A DNA stretch of 64,000 nucleotides from contig JADCFQ010000012.1 of the NCBI GenBank assembly GCA_020249435.1, forward strand, positions 157,484 to 221,483, written 5' to 3'. The notes under the pieces were generated by a model that did no database searches, was not told the DNA's origin, and saw only the letters and a program-made list of their open reading frames with translations. This DNA comes from Roseomonas sp. (GTDB lineage: Bacteria; Pseudomonadota; Alphaproteobacteria; Acetobacterales; Acetobacteraceae). Made by a program: the position numbers and the translations under genes. Below are positions 52,029 to 61,098 of this stretch, piece after piece (the stretch's first letter is position 1; the number at the start of each line of letters is the position of its first letter).

Positions 52029-54104
52029 TCAATGCCCTTCCTCGATTTCAATCACCGCATCCGCGGCAAAGGCGCCCTGCCCTGCTGGCAGCACCAGCAT
52101 GGGGTTCACATCAACGGAGGCCAAGCGCGGTCCCGCCGCCACGGCAAAACGCGATAGCGCGGCGAGTGCGCCCGACAGCGCCTTCACATCGGCCTTGGGT
52201 TTGCCGCGCGCACCATCCAGCAGCGGGAAGCCCTTCAACGACCGGATCATGGCTTCCGCTTCGGTGGCGTTGAAGGGGCAGCGGCGGAAGGCGACATCCT
52301 TCAGGATTTCGATGAAAACGCCGCCCAGCCCCACCATGGCAACAGGGCCAAAGACAGGATCGCGCAGCACCCCAAGCGCCATTTCAACGCCGCCGGTGAT
52401 TTGCTTGGCAATCAACACACCTTCAATGCGCGCCTTGGGTGCATGCTGCGCGGCGCGGGCCAGCAATGTCGCATGCGCTTCGCGCACTGCAGCGGCATCC
52501 GCAATATTCAAGATCACACCGCCGATTTCGCTTTTGTGCAGGATATCGGGCGAGAGGATTTTCGCGACCACCGGATAGCCCATCGCGTCCGCCGCGCGCG
52601 CCGCTTCATCAGCACTGGTGCAGGCGTGTTCTGGCACGGCAGCAACGCCAGCCGCGGCCAGAAGGCGTTTGGCTTCGGCTTCCGTTGGGGTTTGTGCGGG
52701 CAGAAAAACATTCGGCAGCGCGCCCACAGCGCCCGCATCCTGGCGCGCGAAATAAGCGCCGAAGCGGCCCATCGCCGCAATGGCATTCACCGCGCGCGTC
52801 GGGTCTTCGAAAACAATGAAGCCGTCTTCTTCATATTCGCGCACCTTCTCACGCGAACAAATCGCCGACAGCACCCAAAGCCGATCGCGACGTTTGGCGA
52901 TGGCATCACGCATGAAGGGCCGGAGCTTCGGCGCCATGGAGGTGGAACCGCCCGTCTGCGTCAAAAACACCAGGACAGAAGGATAACCACCATCGCCGGC
53001 GGTGGCTTCCAGGAAGTCGCCGAAAAGCTCGGTCTGGTTCACCGCTTGCGCGGTGCAATCCACTGGGTTGCGCGGCGCGCAAAAGCTGATCAGGCCACGC
53101 AGCTTATCCTGCGACGCCTGCGGCATTTCCGGCATGGGCAGGCCAACGGCTTCTGACGCATCGGAAATCAGCACGCCGGCGCCGCCGCTGACTGTCAGCA
53201 CGCCAAGGGAATTATGGGCCGGATAAATGCGCCGCGATGCCGCATAGGCGATATCGAGCATTTCTTCCGTGGTGCGTGCGCGCAAAACACCAAATTCATC
53301 CAGCACAGCTTGTGTCACGGCATCATCACCCGCGATGGAGGCAGTGTGGGATTTCGCCGCAGCACCACCAAGCGCGCTGGCGCCGACTTTCATCATGATC
53401 ACGGGTTTGCGATTGCGTCGCGCCAGATCAAGGGCGGCGATGAAACCGGCACTTTCGCGAATGCCCTCGGCATAGGCGCAGATCACTTCCACTTCCGGCG
53501 CCTGCGCCATCCAACCAATCGCCTCACCCAAGGAGACATCGGCTTCATTGCCGGTGGTGATGCAAACCGTGGTGCCAAGGCCGCGCTGGCGTGCCACGGC
53601 GAAAACATGCGTGCCATAGGCGCCGGATTGGGACGCGATGCCGATATTGCCGCGAATGGGCCAACCCTGTTCGAAGGACAGGGAGAAGATCGGATAGAAA
53701 CCGATTTCCGCATTGAACAGGCCAAGGCAATTCGGCCCCAGCATGCGCATGCCGTGGCGGCGTGCGGCAGCGACCAGCCTATCCTGCATCGCGGCGCCAG
53801 CCTCATCCACTTCAGCGAAGCCAGCGGTGAAGACAATGGCGGATTTGCAGCCGCGCGCGCCAAGATCATCCATGGCCTGGATCGCGGTTTCGCCTGGCAC
53901 GGCGATAATCGCGGCATCCGGCACTTCGGGCAGGGCGGCGACGGAAGCGAAGGCCGGCAGGCCCTGCACGGTTGGGCGATTCGGGTTCACCGGCAAAAGC
54001 CGCCCTTGGAAACCCTGGCTCTGCATATAGGCAATGGGGCGCCCGCCAATGCGCATGGCGTCATCCGATGCGCCGATCACCGCGACAGTCCGGGGACGGA
54101 TCAT
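52029..54104 (-). CDS. Acetate--CoA ligase family protein (NDP-forming acyl-CoA synthetase type)
   Basis: MIRPRTVAVIGASDDAMRIGGRPIAYM; GIASQSGAYGTHVFAVA; C-terminal ATP-grasp. Start placed at 54104 because the longer ORF start (54146) reads through a palindrome. Confidence 0.92.
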   Translation of the reverse strand: MIRPRTVAVIGASDDAMRIGGRPIAYMQSQGFQGRLLPVNPNRPTVQGLPAFASVAALPEVPDAAIIAVPGETAIQAMDDLGARGCKSAIVFTAGFAEVDEAGAAMQDRLVAAARRHGMRMLGPNCLGLFNAEIGFYPIFSLSFEQGWPIRGNIGIASQSGAYGTHVFAVARQRGLGTTVCITTGNEADVSLGEAIGWMAQAPEVEVICAYAEGIRESAGFIAALDLARRNRKPVIMMKVGASALGGAAAKSHTASIAGDDAVTQAVLDEFGVLRARTTEEMLDIAYAASRRIYPAHNSLGVLTVSGGAGVLISDASEAVGLPMPEMPQASQDKLRGLISFCAPRNPVDCTAQAVNQTELFGDFLEATAGDGGYPSVLVFLTQTGGSTSMAPKLRPFMRDAIAKRRDRLWVLSAICSREKVREYEEDGFIVFEDPTRAVNAIAAMGRFGAYFARQDAGAVGALPNVFLPAQTPTEAEAKRLLAAAGVAAVPEHACTSADEAARAADAMGYPVVAKILSPDILHKSEIGGVILNIADAAAVREAHATLLARAAQHAPKARIEGVLIAKQITGGVEMALGVLRDPVFGPVAMVGLGGVFIEILKDVAFRRCPFNATEAEAMIRSLKGFPLLDGARGKPKADVKALSGALAALSRFAVAAGPRLASVDVNPMLVLPAGQGAFAADAVIEIEEGH

Positions 54105-54109
54105 CGCAT

Positions 54110-54153
54110 CTAGAGCATGTGTGCTTCGCATTCGCTCAACATCCATGCTCTAG
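54110..54153. repeat. Intergenic inverted repeat
   Basis: CTAGAGCATG-N24-CATGCTCTAG perfect 10-bp arms. Confidence 0.8.
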
Positions 54154-54167
54154 GTTTTGGTTGGGTC

Positions 54168-54211
54168 GCATTTTCCTGGCCGCCAAGTGTTTCCACTTGG
54201 CTTGAAAATGC
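54168..54211. repeat. 44-nt nested palindromic (REP-like) element, single copy
   Basis: GCATTTTC ctggcc GCCAAGTG tttc CACTTGGC tt GAAAATGC. Confidence 0.85.
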
Positions 54212-54337
54212 TCCAGCGCCGCAAAATCAGCGGCGGATTTTCCGGCACTCAAGGGGCCGCCTTCGGCGGGCATCGCGTCTTCCTCCTGCAATCGGGTGCA
54301 GGGTGGCGCCAGCGCGCGCGGGCGGCAAGGGGTTGAC

Positions 54338-55597
54338 TTATGTGACCAGGACCAGAAGCGCCCCCGTGAGGCCCGCCGCAAGCGAGATCGCGGCGAAGGG
54401 CAGGCCGAAACGCCCGCCGCCCAGGGTCATGGCATAGGCAGATTTGGCGCAGATATTCACGGCAACCGCCGCAAGCACGGCCTGGGCGGCGAAGGCCAGG
54501 CTTATCGTCGCCGGCGCCAGCAACGGCACGGAAAGCGCCACCGCATCCACATCAGCAAGGCCGGTGATGGCCGCGACCGCCAAAACGGCCTCGGGCCCCA
54601 GCTTTTCGCCGGCCAGTTTGGAAATCAGCGCCACGGCGGCCAGCAGCAGGGCAATTTTCAGCACGGCGGCGAGTTCAAAGGGATTGTCTGGCGCGCTGAC
54701 CGCCGCACCATCCGCCCCCGCGCGTCGAGCAAGGGTGAAGCCACCAAGCGCCATAATGACGGCAGCGAGGCCAAGCGGCGCAAGCAAATATTCAGCCACC
54801 GAAGGCGCGATAAAGGCCACAATGCCAATGGTGCGCAGGCAGGAAACCGCGCCGGCCATCAGCGCGCCCGCCGCCAGCGCCAAAGCGGCGCCACCCGCTG
54901 CCGCCGCCCGCGCATTGGCAAGCGTGACCGCGGTGGAAGACACCAAGCCCCCTGCCGCGCCGCTGAACAGCAAGCCCCGTTCCGGCCCCAGCAACCGCAC
55001 CGCGAGGTAGCCAAGATAGGAAATCGCCGCGAGCAGAATGGCAAAGCGCCAAATCTTGGCTGGGTTCAGCCCGCCCAGCATGGCAATGGGTTCATTCGGC
55101 ACCAGAGGCATGACCAGCAGGGTCATGGACAGCAGCACAAGGGCGGATCGCAACTCGGCCCAGGTGATGCGCGCCATCAGGCCGTGCAGGCTTTCACGCG
55201 CGGCGAGGATCGCGGTCATGGCAACTGCCGCCGCGCCAGCGACCGCCATATCGCCCAGCACCGCCAGCGCGCCCAGGCCATAAGTGCCAAGCGCGGCGAC
55301 CAGGCTGGTGGCGGAGACCTTGTTTTCGGCCTCGGCCTCCCGCAACGCGAAGGGCAATTGCGCGGCCAGAAGGGCGATAAGACCAAAACCCAGCAGCAGC
55401 GCACCGCCGGGCTCGCCCAATGCAGAAGCCAGCACCGCCATGACGCCGCCGAAAAGCCCGGTCAGCGCAAAGGTCCGCACGCCGGCGGTGCGCCTGCCGG
55501 CGGCTTCCTGCCTTTCGCGCCAATGCCGTTCCGTGCCCACCAGCAAACCAATGGCAAGTGCCGCGGCCAGGCGGTGGATCAGCTCCTCCGTGCCCAT
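54338..55597 (-). CDS. MgtC/SapB-DUF4010 family membrane protein
   Basis: LAAALAIGLLVGTERHWRERQEAAGRRTAGVRTFALTGLFGGVMAVL, then many TM segments. Confidence 0.88.
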   Translation of the reverse strand: MGTEELIHRLAAALAIGLLVGTERHWRERQEAAGRRTAGVRTFALTGLFGGVMAVLASALGEPGGALLLGFGLIALLAAQLPFALREAEAENKVSATSLVAALGTYGLGALAVLGDMAVAGAAAVAMTAILAARESLHGLMARITWAELRSALVLLSMTLLVMPLVPNEPIAMLGGLNPAKIWRFAILLAAISYLGYLAVRLLGPERGLLFSGAAGGLVSSTAVTLANARAAAAGGAALALAAGALMAGAVSCLRTIGIVAFIAPSVAEYLLAPLGLAAVIMALGGFTLARRAGADGAAVSAPDNPFELAAVLKIALLLAAVALISKLAGEKLGPEAVLAVAAITGLADVDAVALSVPLLAPATISLAFAAQAVLAAVAVNICAKSAYAMTLGGGRFGLPFAAISLAAGLTGALLVLVT

Positions 55598-55677
55598 GGC
55601 GCCATAAGGCGCCAAGCGGGGCGCCATCGCAAGCGGAAAGCTTGCGCGCCCCAGGGCATCGCGGCCATATGAGGCGG

Positions 55678-56499
55678 ATGTCGCTTTCCTTCTCCCGCGC
55701 GGAATTGCAGCGCTATTCCCGCCATATCCTGCTTCGTGAAGTGGGCGCGCTTGGTCAGGCCAAGCTCCGCGCCGCGCGCGTGCTGATTGTGGGGGCAGGC
55801 GGCTTGGGATCGCCGCTCGCGCTTTATCTGGCGGCGGCTGGGATCGGGACGCTAGGGCTCGTGGATCATGATGCGTTGGAACTTTCCAATCTGCAGCGCC
55901 AGGTGGCGCATACCACCGCGCGGATTGGGGAGAACAAGGCAGCGAGTGTCGCGGAAACACTCAAGGCGCTGAACTCGGAAGTGGCGGTGGATATCCATGC
56001 GCGGCGGATGGATGCGGCGGCGGCGCGGGATCTGATCCCCCATTATGATTTGATCTGCGACGGGACGGATAATTTTGAGACGCGCTTTTTGCTGGGTGAT
56101 GCCTGCCATTTGCTGGGCAAGCCCTTGGTGAGTGCGGCGGTGCTGCGCTTTGAAGGCCAGCTTTCGGTATTTCATGGCCATGATGGCACCAACCCCTGCC
56201 ATCGCTGCCTGCACCCGGAACCGCCGCCGCCCGGCCTGGTGCCGACCTGCTCTGAAGCGGGTGTCTTGGGTGCCGTCACGGGCGTGATGGGCACGCTGCA
56301 AGCGACCGAGGTGTTGAAGCTGATCCTTGGCATTGGCGATCCGCTGATCGGCAAGCTGTTGCTGTGGGATGCGCTAGATGCGCGGTTTCGCACCGTGCGC
56401 CTGAAGCGCGACCCGGCTTGTGCGCTGTGTGGGCCGGAAGCGGCCATTCGTGATCTGTCCGCGCATGAGGGCGCGGCAGAACCGGCCTGCCGGGCATGA
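55678..56499 (+). CDS. HesA/MoeB/ThiF family protein
   Basis: ELQRYSRHILLREVGALGQAKLRAARVLIVGAGGLGSPLALYLAAAGIG; CxxC pair sites (CHRC, CALC). Confidence 0.93.
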   Translation: MSLSFSRAELQRYSRHILLREVGALGQAKLRAARVLIVGAGGLGSPLALYLAAAGIGTLGLVDHDALELSNLQRQVAHTTARIGENKAASVAETLKALNSEVAVDIHARRMDAAAARDLIPHYDLICDGTDNFETRFLLGDACHLLGKPLVSAAVLRFEGQLSVFHGHDGTNPCHRCLHPEPPPPGLVPTCSEAGVLGAVTGVMGTLQATEVLKLILGIGDPLIGKLLLWDALDARFRTVRLKRDPACALCGPEAAIRDLSAHEGAAEPACRA

Positions 56500-56879
56500 G
56501 TGAAAAGCGCCCCCCGCTTGGGATTTTGCTGCTGGATGGCGGGCATGAACGCGCCCATTACGCCCTGGTGATGGCGAGCGGCGCGGCAGCCCTTGGCCGC
56601 GATGTGGTGCTTTTCGCCACCAATGGTGGCTGCCGGCTGCTTTTGGCCGATTGCCCGCTGTTGCAGGATGCGCGTGAGGCGCATTTGACGGCGCGTGGCG
56701 TGGCCGGGATTGGCACTTTGCTTGCCGCCATCGCTGCCCTTGGCGTGCAGCGCATGGTCTGTGAGGCCGGGCTGAAGGCCGAGGATTTGGGCGCCGCGCG
56801 CCTCGCCCCCGGCGTTGAGCGGGCCGGGGTGGCGAGTTTTCTAGCCGCTGTCGGTTCCGGGCAGATCATCAGCCTGTGA
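56496..56879 (+). CDS. DsrE family protein
   Basis: LGILLLDGGHERAHYALVMASGAAALGRDVVLFATNGGCRLLL...MVCEAGLKAEDL. Confidence 0.82.
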   Translation: MSEKRPPLGILLLDGGHERAHYALVMASGAAALGRDVVLFATNGGCRLLLADCPLLQDAREAHLTARGVAGIGTLLAAIAALGVQRMVCEAGLKAEDLGAARLAPGVERAGVASFLAAVGSGQIISL

Positions 56880-56891
56880 CCCATGGGTCAC
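56876..56891. terminator. Perfect palindrome at the 3' end of the DsrE gene
   Basis: GTGACCCATGGGTCAC. Confidence 0.4.
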
Positions 56892-57199
56892 GGTTCTGCG
56901 CGTAGCGCGTGAGCTTCGGGCGGGAAAGCTCTGATTAAGCGCCTTATTCGGCCAAGTCCTTGCCTAAATCTTGTCATGATTGCCGTGGCAAATACCCCAC
57001 ATGCTGTGGGCATCAGGTAACGCTTGACCTGCCCAGTCCAAATGGCATAGGCGAAGATGTCGCGGTCATGTTTCTGGATGTTTCAGCAGCCAGCGCGTGA
57101 TCAGCGGGACGGCTTGGGCTGCACCGATGCGGGGGCATTGGCGGGGTCCTTGGGGGGCCGTTTCGGGGCGCAAATCCCAGACCCGATGGAGTTTAGGGG

Positions 57200-58417
57200 A
57201 TGCACGGGTTTCGACTGGGCTATGGCCGGTTTCTGGTTTTAGGGCTGCTGCTGGCGGTGCTTTCGGCTTGCGCGGATGGCGCTGGGCGCCACGCCAATGG
57301 GCCATTCTATAACCGTCCTGACAGCACCTCTCCGCCCGGACCGCCGGGCGATCCCTGGGGTCCCTGGATCCGCGATGCGTCTCGTCGCTTTGACGTGCCC
57401 GATCTTTGGATCCGCGAAGTCATGCGCCAGGAAAGCGGGGGCCGCGCCAGCGCGACCTCTCGCGTAGGGGCCATGGGGCTGATGCAGGTGATGCCGGGCA
57501 CCTACCGCGAATTGGCGCAGCGCTACAATCTGGGGCCGGACCCCTATCATCCTTACGATAATTTGCAGGCTGGTGCGGCCTATATCCGAGAGATGTATCA
57601 GCTTTACGGCAACCCGGCCTTCCTTGCGGCCTATAATGCCGGGCCGCGGCGGTTGGAGGATTATTTATGGGGCGGGCGCGGCCTGCCCGATGAAACGCGC
57701 AATTATGTGGCCCGCATCGGGCCGCGCATTGCGAGTGCGGCGCCAGCCCGCCGCGCCCCGGCCGAGGTTTATGCGGCTGCTGATATCGGCACGAGCATCC
57801 CGCGCGGGCCGCGCCGGATGGATGGCGGCACGATGGTAGCGTTGAACCAGCAGCGCAGCCCAGCGCCGACGGTGCAGGTCGCGCAGGCCGCTGCCCCTAC
57901 CCCGGCCGCGCCGGCGGGCACGCAGGTGGCGAGCCTTGGCAATGTCGTGCGTATGGAACCGATCCCGGATGGCAGCACCTTTACCCCGGCAGAGCGCAGG
58001 CGGGCTGGGCTGGATACGGGGCGCTCCAGCCTTGCCGCGGCGCCCGTGGCACCGCCCGCGCCGCGTCAGGCGCCGGCGGCTGCGCCTACTCGGGGGCTCG
58101 GGCTGATAGGGTCCGCCCAGGCAGCGCCAGCATCCGCCCTTGGCGGCGCCGGTTCCGTCCCGCCACCAAGCGGGGGCGGCAATGGCTGGTCGGTCAGCCT
58201 GGGGCGTTTTGCCTCAGAGAATTTAGCGCGTAGCGCGGCTTCATCGGCGCGTTCCTCGGCAGGCGGAAGCGGGCAGGCAGAGGTGGTGCGCGTTGCGCAG
58301 GGCAATAACGCAGCCTTCACTGCAAGGGTGAAGGGGCTGACGCGCACGCAAGCTGAACAGGCTTGCCAAAAGGCGCGCTCAGCGGGGAATTGCACGCTGG
58401 TGGCGCCGGGGGCGTGA
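57200..58417 (+). CDS. Lytic transglycosylase domain protein with SPOR-like C-terminus
   Basis: MRQESGGRASATSRVGAMGLMQVMPGTYRELA...AAYNAGPRRLEDYL; C-terminal GWSVSLGRFASENLARSAASSA repeat-binding-like region. Confidence 0.88.
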   Translation: MHGFRLGYGRFLVLGLLLAVLSACADGAGRHANGPFYNRPDSTSPPGPPGDPWGPWIRDASRRFDVPDLWIREVMRQESGGRASATSRVGAMGLMQVMPGTYRELAQRYNLGPDPYHPYDNLQAGAAYIREMYQLYGNPAFLAAYNAGPRRLEDYLWGGRGLPDETRNYVARIGPRIASAAPARRAPAEVYAAADIGTSIPRGPRRMDGGTMVALNQQRSPAPTVQVAQAAAPTPAAPAGTQVASLGNVVRMEPIPDGSTFTPAERRRAGLDTGRSSLAAAPVAPPAPRQAPAAAPTRGLGLIGSAQAAPASALGGAGSVPPPSGGGNGWSVSLGRFASENLARSAASSARSSAGGSGQAEVVRVAQGNNAAFTARVKGLTRTQAEQACQKARSAGNCTLVAPGA

Positions 58418-58464
58418 TCAGGGCAGTGTGACCAAGCTTGACGATTGGCGCTGGCCTATCAGCG

Positions 58465-59019
58465 TCAATTACGGTTTTGATCTCTCGCTTCAACAAGTTC
58501 CTGGCGCGCATCAAGCAAGGCACGCTCGGTACGTGGCAGCGCCGGCGGATCACCAAAAAGGTTGAGCGTTCCCTGCCCACCTGGGGTGAAAAGCGGCTGG
58601 CGCAGGGCATCTATCGCACCCGAAAGGCTGCGCTGCGCAAAGGCGCTGCGCACCAAAGCCAGGCTGTCAATCACTTCCTGCGCGCGCGCATCAGCCGCGA
58701 TACCAAAGGCCTGGCGCCATTCACCGCGCGCGCGCGGAATAGTGATTTGCGCCATGGGTAGGATGACGGTCCAGCGCGGCCCATTCGGCAATTCAACGGC
58801 GAGGAATTCCAAACCCTGAATCAGGCGTGCCGTTTCCCAGGGCTGGCCGATCAAACGGCGCCGATTGGTCAGCATATCGGCGCCCTGTTCGATGGACTGG
58901 CGCACACCATCAATCGTGATGAAGCTGCTGAATTCCGGCAGGCGTGCCGTCTCAGGCGGGCCAGAGCAGGCGCCCAAGCCAATCAGCCCCGCAAGAAAAA
59001 CGCGCCTACCGCAGTGCAT
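58465..59019 (-). CDS. Hypothetical lipoprotein, paralogue A
   Basis: MHCGRRVFLAGLIGLGACSGPPETARLPEFSSFITIDGVRQSIEQGADMLTNRRRLIGQPWETARLIQGLEFLAVELPNGPRW; lipobox LGAC. Confidence 0.7.
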   Translation of the reverse strand: MHCGRRVFLAGLIGLGACSGPPETARLPEFSSFITIDGVRQSIEQGADMLTNRRRLIGQPWETARLIQGLEFLAVELPNGPRWTVILPMAQITIPRARGEWRQAFGIAADARAQEVIDSLALVRSAFAQRSLSGAIDALRQPLFTPGGQGTLNLFGDPPALPRTERALLDARQELVEARDQNRN

Positions 59020-59129
59020 CCTGATATCCTTCCAAAAAAGCCGCACAGCCTATCGCAATTGCATTTTCACGCGGCATGGCGGGCGCCTTGATAACCCATA
59101 CAGCATTTGATGAGGGAAGGCGCCTTAAA

Positions 59130-59708
59130 CTAGCGAATGACAAAACCGCGCCCCGAACGCCGCTCAAAACTTTGCGAAATCAGTTCCTGGCGCGCATCAA
59201 TGATGGCGCGGGTGGTGCGCGGCAGGGCGGGTGGGTCAGCAAAGCGATTGAGCGTTTCCTGCCCGCCCGGGGTGAAAAGCGGCGCGCGCAGGGCCGCCAC
59301 CGCTGCGGCGGGACGTTGCTCGGCAAAGGCCGTGCGGACTTCCGTCAGGCTATCAATCACCTCCTGAGCGCGCGCGTCTGGCGCAATGCCGAAAGCCTGA
59401 CGCCATTCGGCTCGTGCAGCCGTCAGGGTCAACTGCGCCATGGGCAGCATTACATTCCAGCGCGGCCCATTCGGCACTTCCACGGCAAGGAATTCCAAAG
59501 CCTGAACCAGGCGCGCGGTTTCCCAAGGCTGACCCATGAGCCGGCTTCGATTGGTGAGCAGATCGGCGCCCTGCTCAATGGAATGGCGCACAGGATCGAT
59601 TGAAACAAAGCCGCGAAATTCTGGCAAAAACGCCGTTTCCACTGGCGTGGCGGCGCAGGCGCCAAGCCCGAGTAGCCCCAGGAAAAGCACGCGCCTGCTA
59701 CTCATCAT
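59130..59708 (-). CDS. Hypothetical lipoprotein, paralogue B
   Basis: MMSSRRVLFLGLLGLGACAATPVETAFLPEFRGFVSIDPVRHSIEQGADLLTNRSRLMGQPWETARLVQALEFLAVEVPNGPRW; lipobox LGAC. Confidence 0.7.
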   Translation of the reverse strand: MMSSRRVLFLGLLGLGACAATPVETAFLPEFRGFVSIDPVRHSIEQGADLLTNRSRLMGQPWETARLVQALEFLAVEVPNGPRWNVMLPMAQLTLTAARAEWRQAFGIAPDARAQEVIDSLTEVRTAFAEQRPAAAVAALRAPLFTPGGQETLNRFADPPALPRTTRAIIDARQELISQSFERRSGRGFVIR

Positions 59709-59765
59709 GAGGCTTCCTTCTGCCATGGCCCCGCATAACCCCGTGTCTTTTCTGACAGCACTGTT

Positions 59766-59801
59766 GGGCGGGCGCCTTGATCCGGATCACGGCGCCCGCC
59801 C
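59766..59801 (-). terminator. Strong hairpin downstream of the metal-dependent hydrolase gene
   Basis: GGGCGGGCGCC-N14-GGCGCCCGCCC perfect 11-bp arms. Confidence 0.65.
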
Positions 59802-59812
59802 TTGATACGCGC

Positions 59813-60523
59813 TTACAGGCTGACCGCCTTGCCCTTTTCCGGCACCAGCACCTTGGCCTTGGCGCCAACCATCTCGGCCTCAAAGCCTGAGGCATCCGGC
59901 AGCAGCATGCCGAAGGTCGCGTAATGGCAGGGAATGGCGGTGGTGACATTGCGCAGATACCGCTTCACTGAAAGCGCCGCCGCGCGCGGGCCCATTGTGA
60001 AGCGATCCCCCACCGGCACCAATGCGACTGTCGGCGCGTAAAGTTCATCGATCAGCGCCATGTCGGAGAAGATATCGGTGTCACCCATGTGATAGACGGT
60101 CGGTTCGTGCTTGTCCTTCGGCGTCACCACAATGCCATTCGGCAGGCCGAGGCAATGGAAAACGCCATTGGCATCCACCTCAACCGAGGAATGGAAAGCC
60201 TGCGTCAGCGTGACGGTAAACTCGCCCTGATCCGTGGTGCCGCCGGTATTCATCGGATCAAACGCTGTGACACCCTGCTTGCCGAGCCACATGGCGAGTT
60301 CATAATTGGTGACAAGCTTGGCGCCGGTGCGTTTGCAGATGGCCGCCGCATCGCCAATGTGATCGGCATGGCCATGGGTCAACAGCACATGGGTCGCCCC
60401 CGCGCTTGCTGCTTCCGGATCACCGCCAAAGGCAGGATTGCCGGTGAGGAAGGGGTCAATCATCACAACCGAATTGCCGAATTCAAGACGGAAAGCGGAA
60501 TGGCCGAACCAGGTGAGTTTCAT
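59813..60523 (-). CDS. Metal-dependent hydrolase, MBL fold (UPF0173-like)
   Basis: [42 protein letters not shown]. Confidence 0.94.
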   Translation of the reverse strand: MKLTWFGHSAFRLEFGNSVVMIDPFLTGNPAFGGDPEAASAGATHVLLTHGHADHIGDAAAICKRTGAKLVTNYELAMWLGKQGVTAFDPMNTGGTTDQGEFTVTLTQAFHSSVEVDANGVFHCLGLPNGIVVTPKDKHEPTVYHMGDTDIFSDMALIDELYAPTVALVPVGDRFTMGPRAAALSVKRYLRNVTTAIPCHYATFGMLLPDASGFEAEMVGAKAKVLVPEKGKAVSL

Positions 60524-60542
60524 TGCTTTTTTCCTTTTGGTT

Positions 60543-61001
60543 TCAGGTGAAAGACATGCGGATGGTATCCGCGATCATGGCGGGCTTCGCCTCATTTTCG
60601 ATTTCAAGCGTCTGGCGCACGGTGATGCGATGCGCGCCGGGCGTGCCATCTTCCACCGCGACCAGGCTTTGACGCAGCCGGATGCGCGCGCCGGCCTTGA
60701 CCGGATTGACGATGCGCACCTTGTCGCTGCCGTAATTGATGGACCGCGTGGGCCAGGAAAGCTTGTAGATGCCAGCGCCGAGCTTGGGCAGCAGCGACAG
60801 CAGCAGATAGCCATGCGCGATGGTCTTGCCGCCGGGCATCTCGCGTTTTGCGCGTTCCACATCCACATGAATCCATTGATGATCGCCGGTGACTTCGGCG
60901 AAGCGATCAATCAGATCCTGTGTCACTTCCAGCCAATCACTGACCCCCAATTCCTGCCCGATCAGCGCGCGGAGCGCTTCCGGGCATTCGACCATGCGCA
61001 T
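60543..61001 (-). CDS. MaoC family dehydratase
   Basis: [47 protein letters not shown]. Confidence 0.93.
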   Translation of the reverse strand: MRMVECPEALRALIGQELGVSDWLEVTQDLIDRFAEVTGDHQWIHVDVERAKREMPGGKTIAHGYLLLSLLPKLGAGIYKLSWPTRSINYGSDKVRIVNPVKAGARIRLRQSLVAVEDGTPGAHRITVRQTLEIENEAKPAMIADTIRMSFT

Positions 61002-61098
61002 TGCGACCCTCCCTTAATGATCGTCCCAACATCGGGCGCGGCGCGTCAGGGATCAAGCCGGGCTATCGGAAGCGGGCGAATTGCGGCCTAATCGGGCC

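Noticed and set aside
54296-55672. 458-aa plus-strand ORF rich in Q/H/R/G
   Set aside because: Antisense to the DUF4010 membrane protein; spurious high-GC frame.
58466-59720. Apparent direct DNA repeat (CCTGGCGCGCATCAA..., CGCGGCCCATTCGGCA...)
   Set aside because: Explained by homologous coding sequence of the two tandem paralogous lipoproteins.
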